This document shows positions 17,007 to 25,835 of a stretch of 64,000 bases of DNA, piece after piece (positions within the stretch are counted from its first letter, which is position 1; each line of letters begins with the position of its first letter). The notes beneath the pieces are model-generated. The model ran no database searches. It was not told the DNA's origin and saw only the letters and a program-made list of their open reading frames with translations. The position numbers were made by a program, and so were the translations under genes. The stretch spans positions 186,001-250,000 of the forward strand of contig JADJYX010000042.1 in the NCBI GenBank assembly GCA_016719535.1, given 5' to 3'. This stretch comes from Rubrivivax sp. Its GTDB lineage: Bacteria > Pseudomonadota > Gammaproteobacteria > Burkholderiales > Burkholderiaceae_C.

Positions 17007-18902
17007 TCAGAAGGCGATGCCGACGCTGAAGTGCAGGCGCAGCTTGCGCACCTCCTGGCCCCAGGCCAGGTCCAGCCGCAGCGGGCCCACCGGGCTGCGC
17101 CAGCGGATGCCGGCGCCATAACCCAGCGCCGGGCTGAGGGTGCCGAAAGCGCTGCCGGCGCGCCCGGCGTCGACGAAGACCGCCCCCCACAGCGAGGGCA
17201 TGCTGGCGACGAAGGGCCGTGCCAGCTCGAGGCTGCCGGTCAGCAGCACCGGGCCCGAGCCGACGACGCCGTCGGTCACCGGCCCCAGGCTGCGGTAGGC
17301 ATAGCCGCGCACCGAATCGTCGCCGCCGGCGCGGAAGAGCTGGGACTCGGGGGCCGCCACGCCGCTGGGCAGGAAGACCTGGCCGACTTCGATGCGCGCC
17401 TGCGCATACCAGGACTGGCCCAGCGGCCGGTAGGCGGTGAGCCGGCCATAGGCGCGCGTGAACAGGCCTCGCTTCGAGTCGCTGCCGCGCGAGTGGCCGA
17501 CGCCGCCCTGCAGCGACAGCGTATAGCCCTCGGTGGGCAGCAGCACGCTGTCCAGCTGCCGCCAGGTGACGTGGTAGTTGGCCGAGACGGCGATCGTCGA
17601 TGCCTCGGCGGCGTCGGTGCTGCGCACGCCGCGCTCGACCTCGGCAAAAGCCAGCTGCTCGAGCGAGCGCGTGTCCTGCGCGCGGCCGGCGCGCAGCCGT
17701 TGCGAGGTGACGACGTCGTCGTCGGACACCAGGCGTTCGATCGCACCGCCCACCAGCCAGCGGCCGAAGCGCTCGCCCGGGTGGGTGCTGACCTCGCCGG
17801 CCCAGGCCTGGCGCACGCGGCCGAGCTCGAGCTTGTTGTTCGACGACACGGCATGGCCGAAGACGCGCCGGTAGACATGTTCCAGCGAGGCCCGCGGCCC
17901 GGTATTGGCGCTGATGCCCACGCCCACGGTATAGACCTGCACCGGCGCCTCGCGCAGCCGCACCTGCAGCGTGGCGGCGTCGGCCAGCGCCGGGTCGACG
18001 TCGAGCGAGACGGTCACGCTCTCGAACAGGCCGGCCTTCAGCAGCCGCTCCTGGTAGTCGAGCAGCAGGGCCTCGGTCACCGGCGTGCCCGGGCGAAAAC
18101 CGGCCAGCGCCTGCACGGTGGCCGCATCCTGCTGCTGCAGGCCCTCGACCTGGATCGTGCCGCTGCGAAACAGCGGGCCGCTGTCGACGACCAGAAACAG
18201 CCGCGCACCGTGCTGCTCGTCGTCGATCTCGGCGGCGGTGCCGCTCCAGGTGGCGGCGGCATAACCGGCGCCGCGCAGCCGCGCCAGCGCGGCCGATTTG
18301 GCATCGCTCCAGTCGGCATTGCGAAAGCGGCTGCCAACGGGCAGCGGCCAGCTGCCGCGCAGGTCGGCCAGCACGCCGCGGGCACGCTCGTCGCCGGCGA
18401 CCTGCGCCTGCTCGAGCGCGCCCTCGGCCTCGATCGTCACGCGCGCGATCTGCACGCGCGGACCAGGGGTGACGCGCAGCACCACGGTCTCGGGCAGCCC
18501 GGGTGCGGCCGCCGGCTGCCGCTGCACGGCCAGCTGCGGCCGGAAATAGCCCTCGGTCTGCAGCAGGTCGCGCACCTGTGCCGGGGCGGCATCGACCAGG
18601 CGCTGCAGCTCGGTGTCGGTGACGGCGTCGCCGCGCGACAGCCGCGCCAGCCGCGACAGGTCGAGGTGGTTCTCGAGCAGGTCGCGCAGCGGCGCGGGGG
18701 CGTCGACCTCGACCCTGACGACCGGCGCCGCGGCGGCTTCGGCACCGGGGCCGGCGGCGCGGCCGGCCCCGGCGCCGGCGCCGCCGAGCATGGCGCAGCC
18801 GCCGAGGCCCAGCGCCGACAGCGCCACCAGCAGCGCGGCCGCCCGTGCGCGCCAGCCGGCCGCGGCCCCTCGGGCGGGCGCAACCGGCGCCCGCGGCTTC
18901 AT
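17007..18902 (-). CDS. tamA: Outer-membrane TamA (BamA/Omp85 family)
   Basis: 631 residues from ATG 18902, which overlaps the upstream TGA (ATGA). An export signal with a hydrophobic core ends in LSALGLGGCAML, then an Ala/Gly-rich linker, POTRA domains (about 60-290) and a 16-strand Omp85 barrel; GEVSTHPGERFGRWLVGG, DDSVRGYAYRSLGP and the C-terminal RLHFSVGIAF (terminal Phe) are barrel hallmarks. Partner of TamB directly downstream. The signal region contains a cysteine in a lipobox-like context, unusual for TamA. Confidence 0.93.
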   Translation of the reverse strand: MKPRAPVAPARGAAAGWRARAAALLVALSALGLGGCAMLGGAGAGAGRAAGPGAEAAAAPVVRVEVDAPAPLRDLLENHLDLSRLARLSRGDAVTDTELQRLVDAAPAQVRDLLQTEGYFRPQLAVQRQPAAAPGLPETVVLRVTPGPRVQIARVTIEAEGALEQAQVAGDERARGVLADLRGSWPLPVGSRFRNADWSDAKSAALARLRGAGYAAATWSGTAAEIDDEQHGARLFLVVDSGPLFRSGTIQVEGLQQQDAATVQALAGFRPGTPVTEALLLDYQERLLKAGLFESVTVSLDVDPALADAATLQVRLREAPVQVYTVGVGISANTGPRASLEHVYRRVFGHAVSSNNKLELGRVRQAWAGEVSTHPGERFGRWLVGGAIERLVSDDDVVTSQRLRAGRAQDTRSLEQLAFAEVERGVRSTDAAEASTIAVSANYHVTWRQLDSVLLPTEGYTLSLQGGVGHSRGSDSKRGLFTRAYGRLTAYRPLGQSWYAQARIEVGQVFLPSGVAAPESQLFRAGGDDSVRGYAYRSLGPVTDGVVGSGPVLLTGSLELARPFVASMPSLWGAVFVDAGRAGSAFGTLSPALGYGAGIRWRSPVGPLRLDLAWGQEVRKLRLHFSVGIAF

Positions 18903-20071
18903 TTGCTCAGCAGCCGCATCGCACCTTCGAGCCCGGCCAGCGTGAGCGGAAACATGCGCTGGTTCATCAGCTGCTGGACGATGGCAATGCTCTGGCGGTA
19001 CTGCCACACGCCCTGCGGCTCGGGGTTGATCCAGGCGTATTTGGGGAAGGCATGCGTCAGCCGCTGCAGCCATTCGGCGCCCGGCTCCTCGTTGTTGTAT
19101 TCGACGCTGCCGCCGGGCTGCAGGATCTCGTACGGACTCATCGTCGCGTCGCCCACGAAGACCAGCTTGTAGTCCTTGTTGTATTTGCGGATGACGTCCC
19201 AGGTCGGGAATTTCTCGCTGAACCGCCGGCGGTTGTTCTTCCACATGAAGTCGTAGACGCAGTTGTGGAAGTAATAGAACTCCAGGTGCTTGAACTCGCT
19301 CTTGGTGGCGCTGAAGAGCTCCTCCACGCGGTGGATGTGCTCGTCCATCGTGCCGCCCACGTCCATCAGCAGCAGCACCTTCACCTTGTTGTGGCGCTCG
19401 GGCACCATCTTGATGTCCAGCAGCCCGGCATTGGCCGCCGTGCTGTGGATGGTGTCGTCGATGTCGAGCTCGAGCTCGTTGCCCTCGCGCGCGAAGCGCC
19501 GCAGCCGGCGCAGCGCGACCTTGATGTTGCGCGTGCCCAGTTCCTTGGTGTCGTCGTAGTCCTTGTAGGCGCGCTGGTCCCACACCTTGACCGCACTCTT
19601 GTTGCGGCCCTTGTCCTGGCCGATGCGGATGCCCTGCGGGTTGTAGCCGTAGGCGCCGAAGGGGCTGGTGCCGCCGGTGCCGATCATGCGGTTGCCGCCC
19701 TGGTGGCGCTCCTTCTGCTCCTCGAAGCGCTTCTTCAGCGTCGCCATCAGCTCGTCCCAGCCCATCTTCTCGATGGCGGCCTTCTCCTCGGCGCTGAGCT
19801 CGAGCTCCAGCGTCTTGCGCAGCCATTCCAGCGGCACGTCCTGCGTGAAGTCGGTGAGCAGTTCCACGCCCTTGAAATAGGCGCCGAAGGCACGGTCGAA
19901 CTTGTCGAAATGGGCCTCGTCCTTGACCAGCGTGGCACGCGCCAGGTAATAGAAGTCGTCGACCGAGGGGCCGATCACCTCGGCGCGGATGGCCTCCAGC
20001 AGCGTCAGGTATTCCTTCACGGAGACCGGCAGCTTGGCGGCCCGCAGGGTGAAGAAGAAGTTGATCAGCAT
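18899..20071 (-). CDS. VWA-domain protein of the CoxE family
   Basis: 390 residues. N-terminal helical region (about 1-120), then a VWA/CoxE fold whose MIDAS motif reads MDVGGTMDEH (D237-x-G239-x-T241), a departure from the usual DxSxS. C-terminal LVFVGDATMSPYEI matches the second MIDAS loop of CoxE-like proteins. These proteins work with MoxR-type AAA+ ATPases, encoded four genes upstream on the same strand (22766-23627). Its stop overlaps the tamA ATG, so it is co-transcribed with tamAB. Substrate is unknown; a chaperone or metal-insertion role is inferred from the MoxR-VWA pairing. Confidence 0.85.
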   Translation of the reverse strand: MLINFFFTLRAAKLPVSVKEYLTLLEAIRAEVIGPSVDDFYYLARATLVKDEAHFDKFDRAFGAYFKGVELLTDFTQDVPLEWLRKTLELELSAEEKAAIEKMGWDELMATLKKRFEEQKERHQGGNRMIGTGGTSPFGAYGYNPQGIRIGQDKGRNKSAVKVWDQRAYKDYDDTKELGTRNIKVALRRLRRFAREGNELELDIDDTIHSTAANAGLLDIKMVPERHNKVKVLLLMDVGGTMDEHIHRVEELFSATKSEFKHLEFYYFHNCVYDFMWKNNRRRFSEKFPTWDVIRKYNKDYKLVFVGDATMSPYEILQPGGSVEYNNEEPGAEWLQRLTHAFPKYAWINPEPQGVWQYRQSIAIVQQLMNQRMFPLTLAGLEGAMRLLSK

Positions 20072-20106
20072 GGCAGGACCTCCGGCCGCACTATTGTGAA
20101 CCGGGG

Positions 20107-22125
20107 TCAGCGCCGCCTGCCGGGACGCATGTCGTGACGCGCCAGCCAGTCGAAGAATTCGCCGTACCACTGCTTCGAATTGCGCGGCTTCAGGATCCAG
20201 TGGTTCTCGTCCGGGAACCACAGCAGCCGCGCGTCGACGCCGCGTGCCTTCAGCGTGTTGTAGTAGGCCAGGCCCTGGGCATCGGGCACGCGGTAGTCGA
20301 GCGCGCCGTGGATGACGAGCGTGGGCGTGTTCATCGCCGCGGCAAAGGCATGCGGGCTCTGGCGGCGAACCTGCTCGGGGTCGTCCCAGTAGAAGGCGCC
20401 CAGCTCCTTGGCGTGCCAGCTGAAGGCATCGTCGGCAAACATCGCCGTCCAGTCGAAGCAGCCGGCGTGGCAGACATAGGCGGCATAGCGGCCGGCTGCC
20501 ACATGGCCGTTCATCCACGCCACCATGAAGCCGCCGTAGCTGCCGCCGGTGGCGAAGACGCGCTTCGCATCGGCCCAGGGTTTGTGCAGCAGCCAGTCGG
20601 TGGCGCGCTCGATGTCCTGCAGTTCCAGCTCGCCCCAGCGGTGCGTGATGCTGTCGAGGAAGGCCCAGCCGAAGCTGCTGGAGCCGTGGTAGTTGACGCA
20701 GGCCACCACATAGCCCTGGGCGGCGAAGGTCTGCACGTTCCAGCGGTAATGGAAGGCATCGCCGAAGGCGGTGTGCGGGCCGCCGTGGATGACCTGCAGG
20801 ATCGGGTATTTCTTCTTCGGGTCGAAGTCCGGCGGGTAGCTCAGCCACATCTGCACCGGTTCATCCTGCGCGCCGGTGTACCAGACCTCCTCGGTGCGCG
20901 CCATCGCCACGCCGGCCAGCACCTTGTCGTTGAACGATTCGATGCGCCGCGGCGGCTGCCCCGGCAGGTGCGCCGTCAGCCGTGCCGGGTGGTCGACGGC
21001 GTCGGCCAGCGTCACCAGCACGCCGGCACGCTTGTCGAAGCCCTGCAGCGTGCCGCCGCTGACCACGCGCTCGGCGCGGCGGTCGGGCAGGTCGAAGCGC
21101 CACAGGTGCTTGCGGCCTTCCTGCTCGGCCATCAGCAGCACGGCCTGGCCGTCGTCCTCCCACAGCAGCGGCGCCTGCACGGCGTGGTCCCATTCGCCGC
21201 TGACGACGTCCCAGGTGTGGCGCTCGCGCTCCCACACCGCCAGCTGGTCGGGCGCGGTGTGCTTGCGCGCGTCGTGCTGCGCCACGAAGGCGATGCGCTC
21301 GCCGTCGGGGCTGTAGCGCGGTGCCGCGAAGTGCCAGTCGGCATCCTGCAGGATGACGTCGATGCGGCCGCTCTTCAGGTCGAGCTCGGCGATCGCGTGC
21401 CGGTTCTCGATGCGCTGCTCGGGGTGGGGGTCGAAGGCGAAGGCGACGCGCCGGCCGTCGGGCGAGGCGTCGAAGGTATTGGCGCCGGGCTCGCTGCGCT
21501 GCAGGCTGTAGGGCGTGCCCTCGAAGAGGTTGCGCACGCGCGCGGGCCGGCCGTCGAGGCCGGGTTCCAGCAGGTGCAGCATCGGCTCGCGGCCCATCGG
21601 CAGGTTGTGGTCCCAGTGGCGGTACTGCGTTTCGCTGGTGGCGTAGCCGCTTTCCTTGCGCTTCCTGAACTCGGCCATCGCCTTGGCCTGCGCCTTCTCG
21701 CCCTTCAGGCCCGGCCACACCCAGGAGACAAACAGCAGCCGCCGGCCGTCGGGCAGCCAGCGCAAGGCCTCGATGCCGGTGGCGACGGTGGCCGCGCGCT
21801 GCGCCTCGCCGCCGTCGGGCGCGATCAGGTAGAGCTGCGGCTCCTCGTCCTTGGCGCCCTCCTGCTCTCGCCTGGCGACGAAGGCGATGCGGTCACCGCG
21901 CGGGCTCCACTGCGGCTGGCCGTCCTTCTGGCCGCATTGCGTCAGCGCGCGCGGCGCGCCGCCCAGCGTCGACAGCAGCCACAGCGTGCTGCTGGCGCTG
22001 TTGTCGTCCATCGAGAAGCGCGTGACGGCCGCCACCGCCTGCGCGCCGTCGGGCGACAGGCTGGGCGTGCCCAGGCGCTCCAGGCGCCAGAGGGTGTCGA
22101 CGTCGAGGAGCTTCTTCTTGGGCAT
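20107..22125 (-). CDS. S9-family prolyl oligopeptidase-like peptidase
   Basis: 672 residues. N-terminal beta-propeller (about 1-400, with DPP IV/PD40-like repeats such as QPQWSPRGDRIAFVARR and PRYSPDGERIAFVAQ), then an alpha/beta-hydrolase domain with nucleophile GGSYGGFM, acid GALDYRVPDAQ and histidine DENHWILKP. No signal peptide is evident at the start (MPKKKLLDVDTLWRLERLG), so probably cytoplasmic. It cleaves short peptides, perhaps acylaminoacyl or dipeptidyl peptides. Lies between the GNAT gene (45-base gap) and the VWA gene (35-base gap). Confidence 0.9.
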   Translation of the reverse strand: MPKKKLLDVDTLWRLERLGTPSLSPDGAQAVAAVTRFSMDDNSASSTLWLLSTLGGAPRALTQCGQKDGQPQWSPRGDRIAFVARREQEGAKDEEPQLYLIAPDGGEAQRAATVATGIEALRWLPDGRRLLFVSWVWPGLKGEKAQAKAMAEFRKRKESGYATSETQYRHWDHNLPMGREPMLHLLEPGLDGRPARVRNLFEGTPYSLQRSEPGANTFDASPDGRRVAFAFDPHPEQRIENRHAIAELDLKSGRIDVILQDADWHFAAPRYSPDGERIAFVAQHDARKHTAPDQLAVWERERHTWDVVSGEWDHAVQAPLLWEDDGQAVLLMAEQEGRKHLWRFDLPDRRAERVVSGGTLQGFDKRAGVLVTLADAVDHPARLTAHLPGQPPRRIESFNDKVLAGVAMARTEEVWYTGAQDEPVQMWLSYPPDFDPKKKYPILQVIHGGPHTAFGDAFHYRWNVQTFAAQGYVVACVNYHGSSSFGWAFLDSITHRWGELELQDIERATDWLLHKPWADAKRVFATGGSYGGFMVAWMNGHVAAGRYAAYVCHAGCFDWTAMFADDAFSWHAKELGAFYWDDPEQVRRQSPHAFAAAMNTPTLVIHGALDYRVPDAQGLAYYNTLKARGVDARLLWFPDENHWILKPRNSKQWYGEFFDWLARHDMRPGRRR

Positions 22126-22170
22126 GGCAGCGGGGCCGGCCGGGCCGGCGGACGGTCGAAAGGGGAGGGT

Positions 22171-22761
22171 TCAGCGCGGCTTGGCGAGCTGCCAGTCCAG
22201 ATGCGCCTTCACCGTCGGCCACTCGGCCGCGGTGATGCTGTAGACGGCGGTGTCGCGCAGCGTGCCGTTGGGGCTGACCTGGTGCGCGCGCAGGATGCCG
22301 TCGAGCTGCGCGCCCAGCCGTTCGATGGCGCGCCGGCTCTGCGTATTGAGCCGGTGCGTGCGGAACTCGACCGCGATGCACTGCAAGTCGTCGAAGGCAT
22401 GCGCCAGCAGCAGCCGCTTGCACTGCGTATTGAGCGGGCTGCGCTGCGCGGACGCCGCATACCAGGTGCTGCCGATCTCGACGCGGCGGTTGCTGCGGTC
22501 GATATTCATGTAGGTCGTCATGCCGACGATGCGGCCGGCGGCGTCGAAGACCGTCCAGGGCAGCATGCTGCCGGCAGCGTGCAGCGACAGCCGGCGGTCG
22601 ATCTCGGCGCCCATGCCTTCGGGCGAAGGCACGGCGGTATACCAGAGCTGCCACAGCGCGCCGTCGCGCGTGGCCTCGCGCAGGCCCTCGGCATGGTCGT
22701 GCGAAAGCGGGACCAGCCGCGCGCAAGGTCCCTCCAGCGTGACGGGTGACGGCCAGGTCAT
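22171..22761 (-). CDS. GNAT-family N-acetyltransferase (RimJ/RimL-like)
   Basis: 196 residues. The central part WTVFDAAGRIVGMTTYM, RRVEIGSTWYAASAQRSPLN and CIAVEFRTHRLNTQSRRAI follows the RimJ/RimL-type GNAT fold, in which residue classes around beta4-alpha3 bind acetyl-CoA. The acceptor, a protein N-terminus or small molecule, is not predictable. ATG 22761 lies 4 bases after the restored stop of moxR, consistent with co-transcription in the MoxR-to-TamB run. Confidence 0.82.
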   Translation of the reverse strand: MTWPSPVTLEGPCARLVPLSHDHAEGLREATRDGALWQLWYTAVPSPEGMGAEIDRRLSLHAAGSMLPWTVFDAAGRIVGMTTYMNIDRSNRRVEIGSTWYAASAQRSPLNTQCKRLLLAHAFDDLQCIAVEFRTHRLNTQSRRAIERLGAQLDGILRAHQVSPNGTLRDTAVYSITAAEWPTVKAHLDWQLAKPR

Positions 22762-22765
22762 CGGT

Positions 22766-23627
22766 TCAACGGTTGTGCCGCTGCATGAAGACCAGCTTCT
22801 CGAACAGCGTCACGTCCTGCTCGTTCTTCAGCAGCGCGCCCACCAGCGGCGGCACGGCGACCTTTCTCGTCCCGGCTCTGCAGCGCCTCGAGCGGGATGT
22901 CCTCGGCCACCAGCAGCTTGAGCCAGTCGAGCAGTTCGCTGGTGCTGGGCTTCTTCTTCAGCCCGGGCAGGTTGCGCACGTCGTAGAAGGTCTTCAGCGC
23001 GGCGCCCAGCAGTTCCTTCTTCAGCCCCGGGAAGTGCACGTCGACGATTCTCTGCATCGTCTCGGCGTCGGGAAACTTGATGTAGTGGAAGAAGCAGCGG
23101 CGCAGGAAGGCGTCGGGCAGCTCCTTCTCGTTGTTGGAGGTGATGAAGACCAGCGGCCGGTGCCGCGCCTTGACCAGCTCGCGCGTCTCGTAGACGTAGA
23201 ACTCCATGCGGTCGAGTTCGCGCAGCAGGTCGTTCGGAAATTCGATGTCGGCCTTGTCGATCTCGTCGATCAGCAGCACCACCGGCTGCTCGGCGGTGAA
23301 GGCCTGCCACAGCACGCCCTGCACGATGTAGTTGCGGATGTCCTTCACGCGCTGGGCATCGCCACCGGCCACGCCGGCGAGCTGGCTGTCGCGCAGCCGG
23401 CTGACGGCGTCGTATTCGTACAGGCCCTGCTGCGCCTTGGTCGTGCTCTTGATGTGCCATTGCAGCAGCGGCATCTGCATCGCCGCGGCCACCTCCTCGG
23501 CCAGCATCGTCTTGCCGGTGCCGGGTTCGCCCTTGACGAGCAGCGGACGCTGGAGCGTCACCGCGGCATTCACCGCCAGCATCAGGTCCTGCGTGGCGAC
23601 ATACTGGTCGGAGCCCTGGAATTTCAT
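22766..23627 (-). CDS. MoxR-family AAA+ ATPase, C-terminus frameshifted
   Basis: Walker A VKGEPGTGKTMLAEE, Walker B VVLLIDEIDKAD, sensor 1 FITSNNEKELPDAFLRR. The first about 265 codons read normally to LEALQSRDEK; there the frame changes. One extra base in minus-strand GAGAAAGG (plus strand ttt at 22863-22865) sends translation into an unrelated Ala/Arg-rich tail ending at 22758. Removing one base restores VAVPPLVGALL and then LVFMQRHNR with a TGA at 22766, the expected family ending (286 residues). Either a real frameshift mutation, a +1 recoding site, or a sequence error. Works by family with VWA proteins to remodel or activate client proteins; such a VWA gene is in the same run. Confidence 0.82.
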
Positions 23628-23706
23628 CGTGTCGGGTCTGCGGTGCTGGGGTTCAACCCAGTATAAGCGGCGGTCCGTCGGCTGCTCGGGGGCCGCAGGC
23701 GGCCCC

Positions 23707-23712
23707 TATAAT
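23707..23712 (+). promoter_or_regulatory. -10-like TATAAT upstream of the cytochrome c gene
   Basis: A perfect TATAAT hexamer 89 bases before the cytochrome ATG in the divergent gap with moxR. No good -35 hexamer is visible 16-18 bases upstream, so either an activator-dependent promoter or chance. Confidence 0.35.
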
Positions 23713-23801
23713 CCTGCGCTGAATCAATGCGGTTCAAGCCACCGTGCGCTATGCGCCTGCCAGGCGACCGGCCCCATCACCACCCTTCATCCGCCGCCGT
23801 C

Positions 23802-24452
23802 ATGTTCAAACCGTTCCCCTTCCTGCTGGCGCTGGCCGGCGCCGCTTCGATGGCCCCGCTGGCCCAGGCCCAGGACGCGGCCGCGGGTCAGCGCAAGGTG
23901 GCGATGTGCATCGGTTGCCACGGCATCCCGGGCTACCAGGCCAGCTTCCCCGAGGTCCACAAGGTGCCGATGATCTCGGGCCAGAACGCGAAATTTCTCG
24001 AGGCGTCGCTGCAGGCGTACAAGAAGGGCGAGCGCAAGCACCCGACGATGAAGGCCATCGCCGCATCGCTGAGCGACCAGGACATGGCCGACCTGGCCGC
24101 CTACTACGAAAAGCACGGGCAGAGCTCGGTGAAGACCGTGGCCGCGGCGCCGGCGCCGTCGGCCGAGGTGGCCGCGCTGCTGACCAAGGGCAATTGCGCG
24201 TCCTGTCACGGGGCCGATTTCAACAAGCCCATCGACGCCAGCTACCCCAAGATCGCCGGCCAGCATGCCGACTACCTCTTCGTGGCGCTCAAGTCGTACC
24301 AGATCGAGAGCAACCCGCGCGTCGGCCGCGGCAACGCCATCATGGCCGGGCAGGTCAAGCAGTTCAAGCAGTCGGAGTTGAAGGCCATCGCCAAGTACAT
24401 CGGCTCGCTGCCGGGCGAATTGCGCAGCGTGCCGCAATCCAAATTCCGCTGA
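23802..24452 (+). CDS. Diheme cytochrome c (c4/c553-like)
   Basis: 216 residues from ATG 23802, chosen because it gives a clean signal peptide (FPFLLALAGAASMAPLAQAQ, cleavage near residue 22). Two heme c sites, CIGCH (about residue 37) and CASCH (about 136), each in a class I cytochrome domain with distal Met candidates (PMISGQNAKFLE; NAIMAGQVKQF). The duplicated layout is that of cytochrome c4-type periplasmic electron carriers feeding terminal oxidases. Followed by a strong hairpin. Confidence 0.9.
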   Translation: MFKPFPFLLALAGAASMAPLAQAQDAAAGQRKVAMCIGCHGIPGYQASFPEVHKVPMISGQNAKFLEASLQAYKKGERKHPTMKAIAASLSDQDMADLAAYYEKHGQSSVKTVAAAPAPSAEVAALLTKGNCASCHGADFNKPIDASYPKIAGQHADYLFVALKSYQIESNPRVGRGNAIMAGQVKQFKQSELKAIAKYIGSLPGELRSVPQSKFR

Positions 24453-24475
24453 TCCGGCGGCTCACGCCGGCGCTC

Positions 24476-24501
24476 GAAGCCGCTGCCTCAGCAGCGGCTT
24501 C
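24476..24501 (+). terminator. Hairpin after the cytochrome c gene
   Basis: Perfect 11-bp stem gaagccgctgc / gcagcggcttc with loop ctca, 23 bases after the cytochrome stop, followed by gtcattt. The T tract is short, but position and stem strength fit an intrinsic terminator. Confidence 0.6.
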
Positions 24502-24592
24502 GTCATTTCGGGGCCTGCCATCGCTCAAGCCGGTCGGCCCGCGGCCGATATGCCGGCAGTCCGGCGACGCCGTCGCCGTCTGCAGTCGCCTC

Positions 24593-25819
24593 ATGCTCAA
24601 GAAGATCAGCGTCGACGAAGTCCGCGTGGGCATGCACCTGCATGCCCTGGAAGGGGCGTGGATCGACCACCCGTTCTGGAAGTCGCGCTTCGTCATCCAC
24701 GATGCGGCCGACCTGCGCAAGCTGCTCGACAGCAAGGTGCGCGAGGTCTGGATCGACCCCGGCAAGGGCCTGGATGTGGTGGCGAGCGCGGCGGCACCGG
24801 CGCCGCCCGTGACGCCGCCTGCGGCGCCGCCGCCGGCGCTTGCACCGGCGGCACCGCCTTCACCCACGCATTCGGTGGCCGATGAACTGCACCGGGCCGC
24901 TGCCATCTGCAACCGCGGCAAGCAGGCGGTGATGTCGATGTTCCGCGAGGCCCGGCTGGGCAAGGCGATCGACGCCGAGGGCTGCCTGCCGCTGGTGGAG
25001 GAGATCAGCTCTTCGGTGCTGCGCAACCCGGGCGCGCTGGTCAGCCTGGCGCGCCTGAAATCGCAGGATGAATATACCTACATGCACTCGGTCGCCGTGT
25101 GCGCGCTGATGGTGGCGCTGGCGCGCGAGGCCGGGCTCGACGCCGACGCCTGCCGCGCGGCCGGCCAGGCCGGCCTGCTGCACGACCTGGGCAAGGCGCT
25201 GATGCCGCTGGAGGTGCTGAACAAGCCGGGCAAGCTGACCGACGCCGAGTTCGACCTCATGCGCTCGCACCCCGAACGCGGCCACACGCTGCTGGTCGAG
25301 GGCCGCGGCGCAGGCGCCGAGGTGCTCGACGTCTGCCTGCACCACCACGAGCGCGTCGACGGCAGCGGCTACCCGCACCGGCTCGCGGGCGCGGCCCTCT
25401 CCACCGTCGCGAAGATGGGCGCCATCTGCGATGTCTACGACGCCATCACCTCCAACCGCCCCTACAAGGACGGCTGGGATCCGGCCGATTCGATCGCCCG
25501 CATGGCCTCGTGGCAGGGCCACTTCGATCCAGCGCTGTTCAAGCTCTTCGTCAAGAGCCTGGGCATCTACCCCGTGGGCTCGCTGGTCAGGCTGCAGTCG
25601 GGCCGGCTGGCGGTGGTGGTGGAGCAAAACCCGGGGGCGCTGACGCTGCCGGTGGTGAAGGTCTTCTTCTCCACCAAGAGCAACATGCCCATCAGCGTGC
25701 TGCGGCTGGAACTGGCGCACAGCAACGACCGCATCGCCGGCCGCGAGTCGCCCGCGCAATGGGGCTTCAAGCACCTCGAGAGCCTGTGGGCCGACACCCA
25801 CGCGCCACGGCCCGGCTGA
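24593..25819 (+). CDS. HD-GYP domain cyclic-di-GMP phosphodiesterase with DUF3391
   Basis: 408 residues. N-terminal DUF3391 (MLKKISVDEVRVGMHLHAL to about residue 65), an Ala/Pro-rich linker (about 66-95), then HD-GYP with H165, H197-D198 in LLHDLGKALMP, HHERVDGSGYP (251-261) and DAITSNRPYKDGW. All residues needed for a di- or tri-metal phosphodiesterase are visible, unlike the gene at 2076-3257. It would degrade c-di-GMP to pGpG or GMP. Likely cytoplasmic; no receiver domain. Confidence 0.9.
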   Translation: MLKKISVDEVRVGMHLHALEGAWIDHPFWKSRFVIHDAADLRKLLDSKVREVWIDPGKGLDVVASAAAPAPPVTPPAAPPPALAPAAPPSPTHSVADELHRAAAICNRGKQAVMSMFREARLGKAIDAEGCLPLVEEISSSVLRNPGALVSLARLKSQDEYTYMHSVAVCALMVALAREAGLDADACRAAGQAGLLHDLGKALMPLEVLNKPGKLTDAEFDLMRSHPERGHTLLVEGRGAGAEVLDVCLHHHERVDGSGYPHRLAGAALSTVAKMGAICDVYDAITSNRPYKDGWDPADSIARMASWQGHFDPALFKLFVKSLGIYPVGSLVRLQSGRLAVVVEQNPGALTLPVVKVFFSTKSNMPISVLRLELAHSNDRIAGRESPAQWGFKHLESLWADTHAPRPG

Positions 25820-25835
25820 ACGGGCGCGGCCGCGG

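Noticed and set aside
13971..19172. A 1733-codon open frame on the plus strand
   Set aside because: Antisense to tamB and tamA; Ser/Arg/Pro-rich composition, no family match, ends within the VWA gene.
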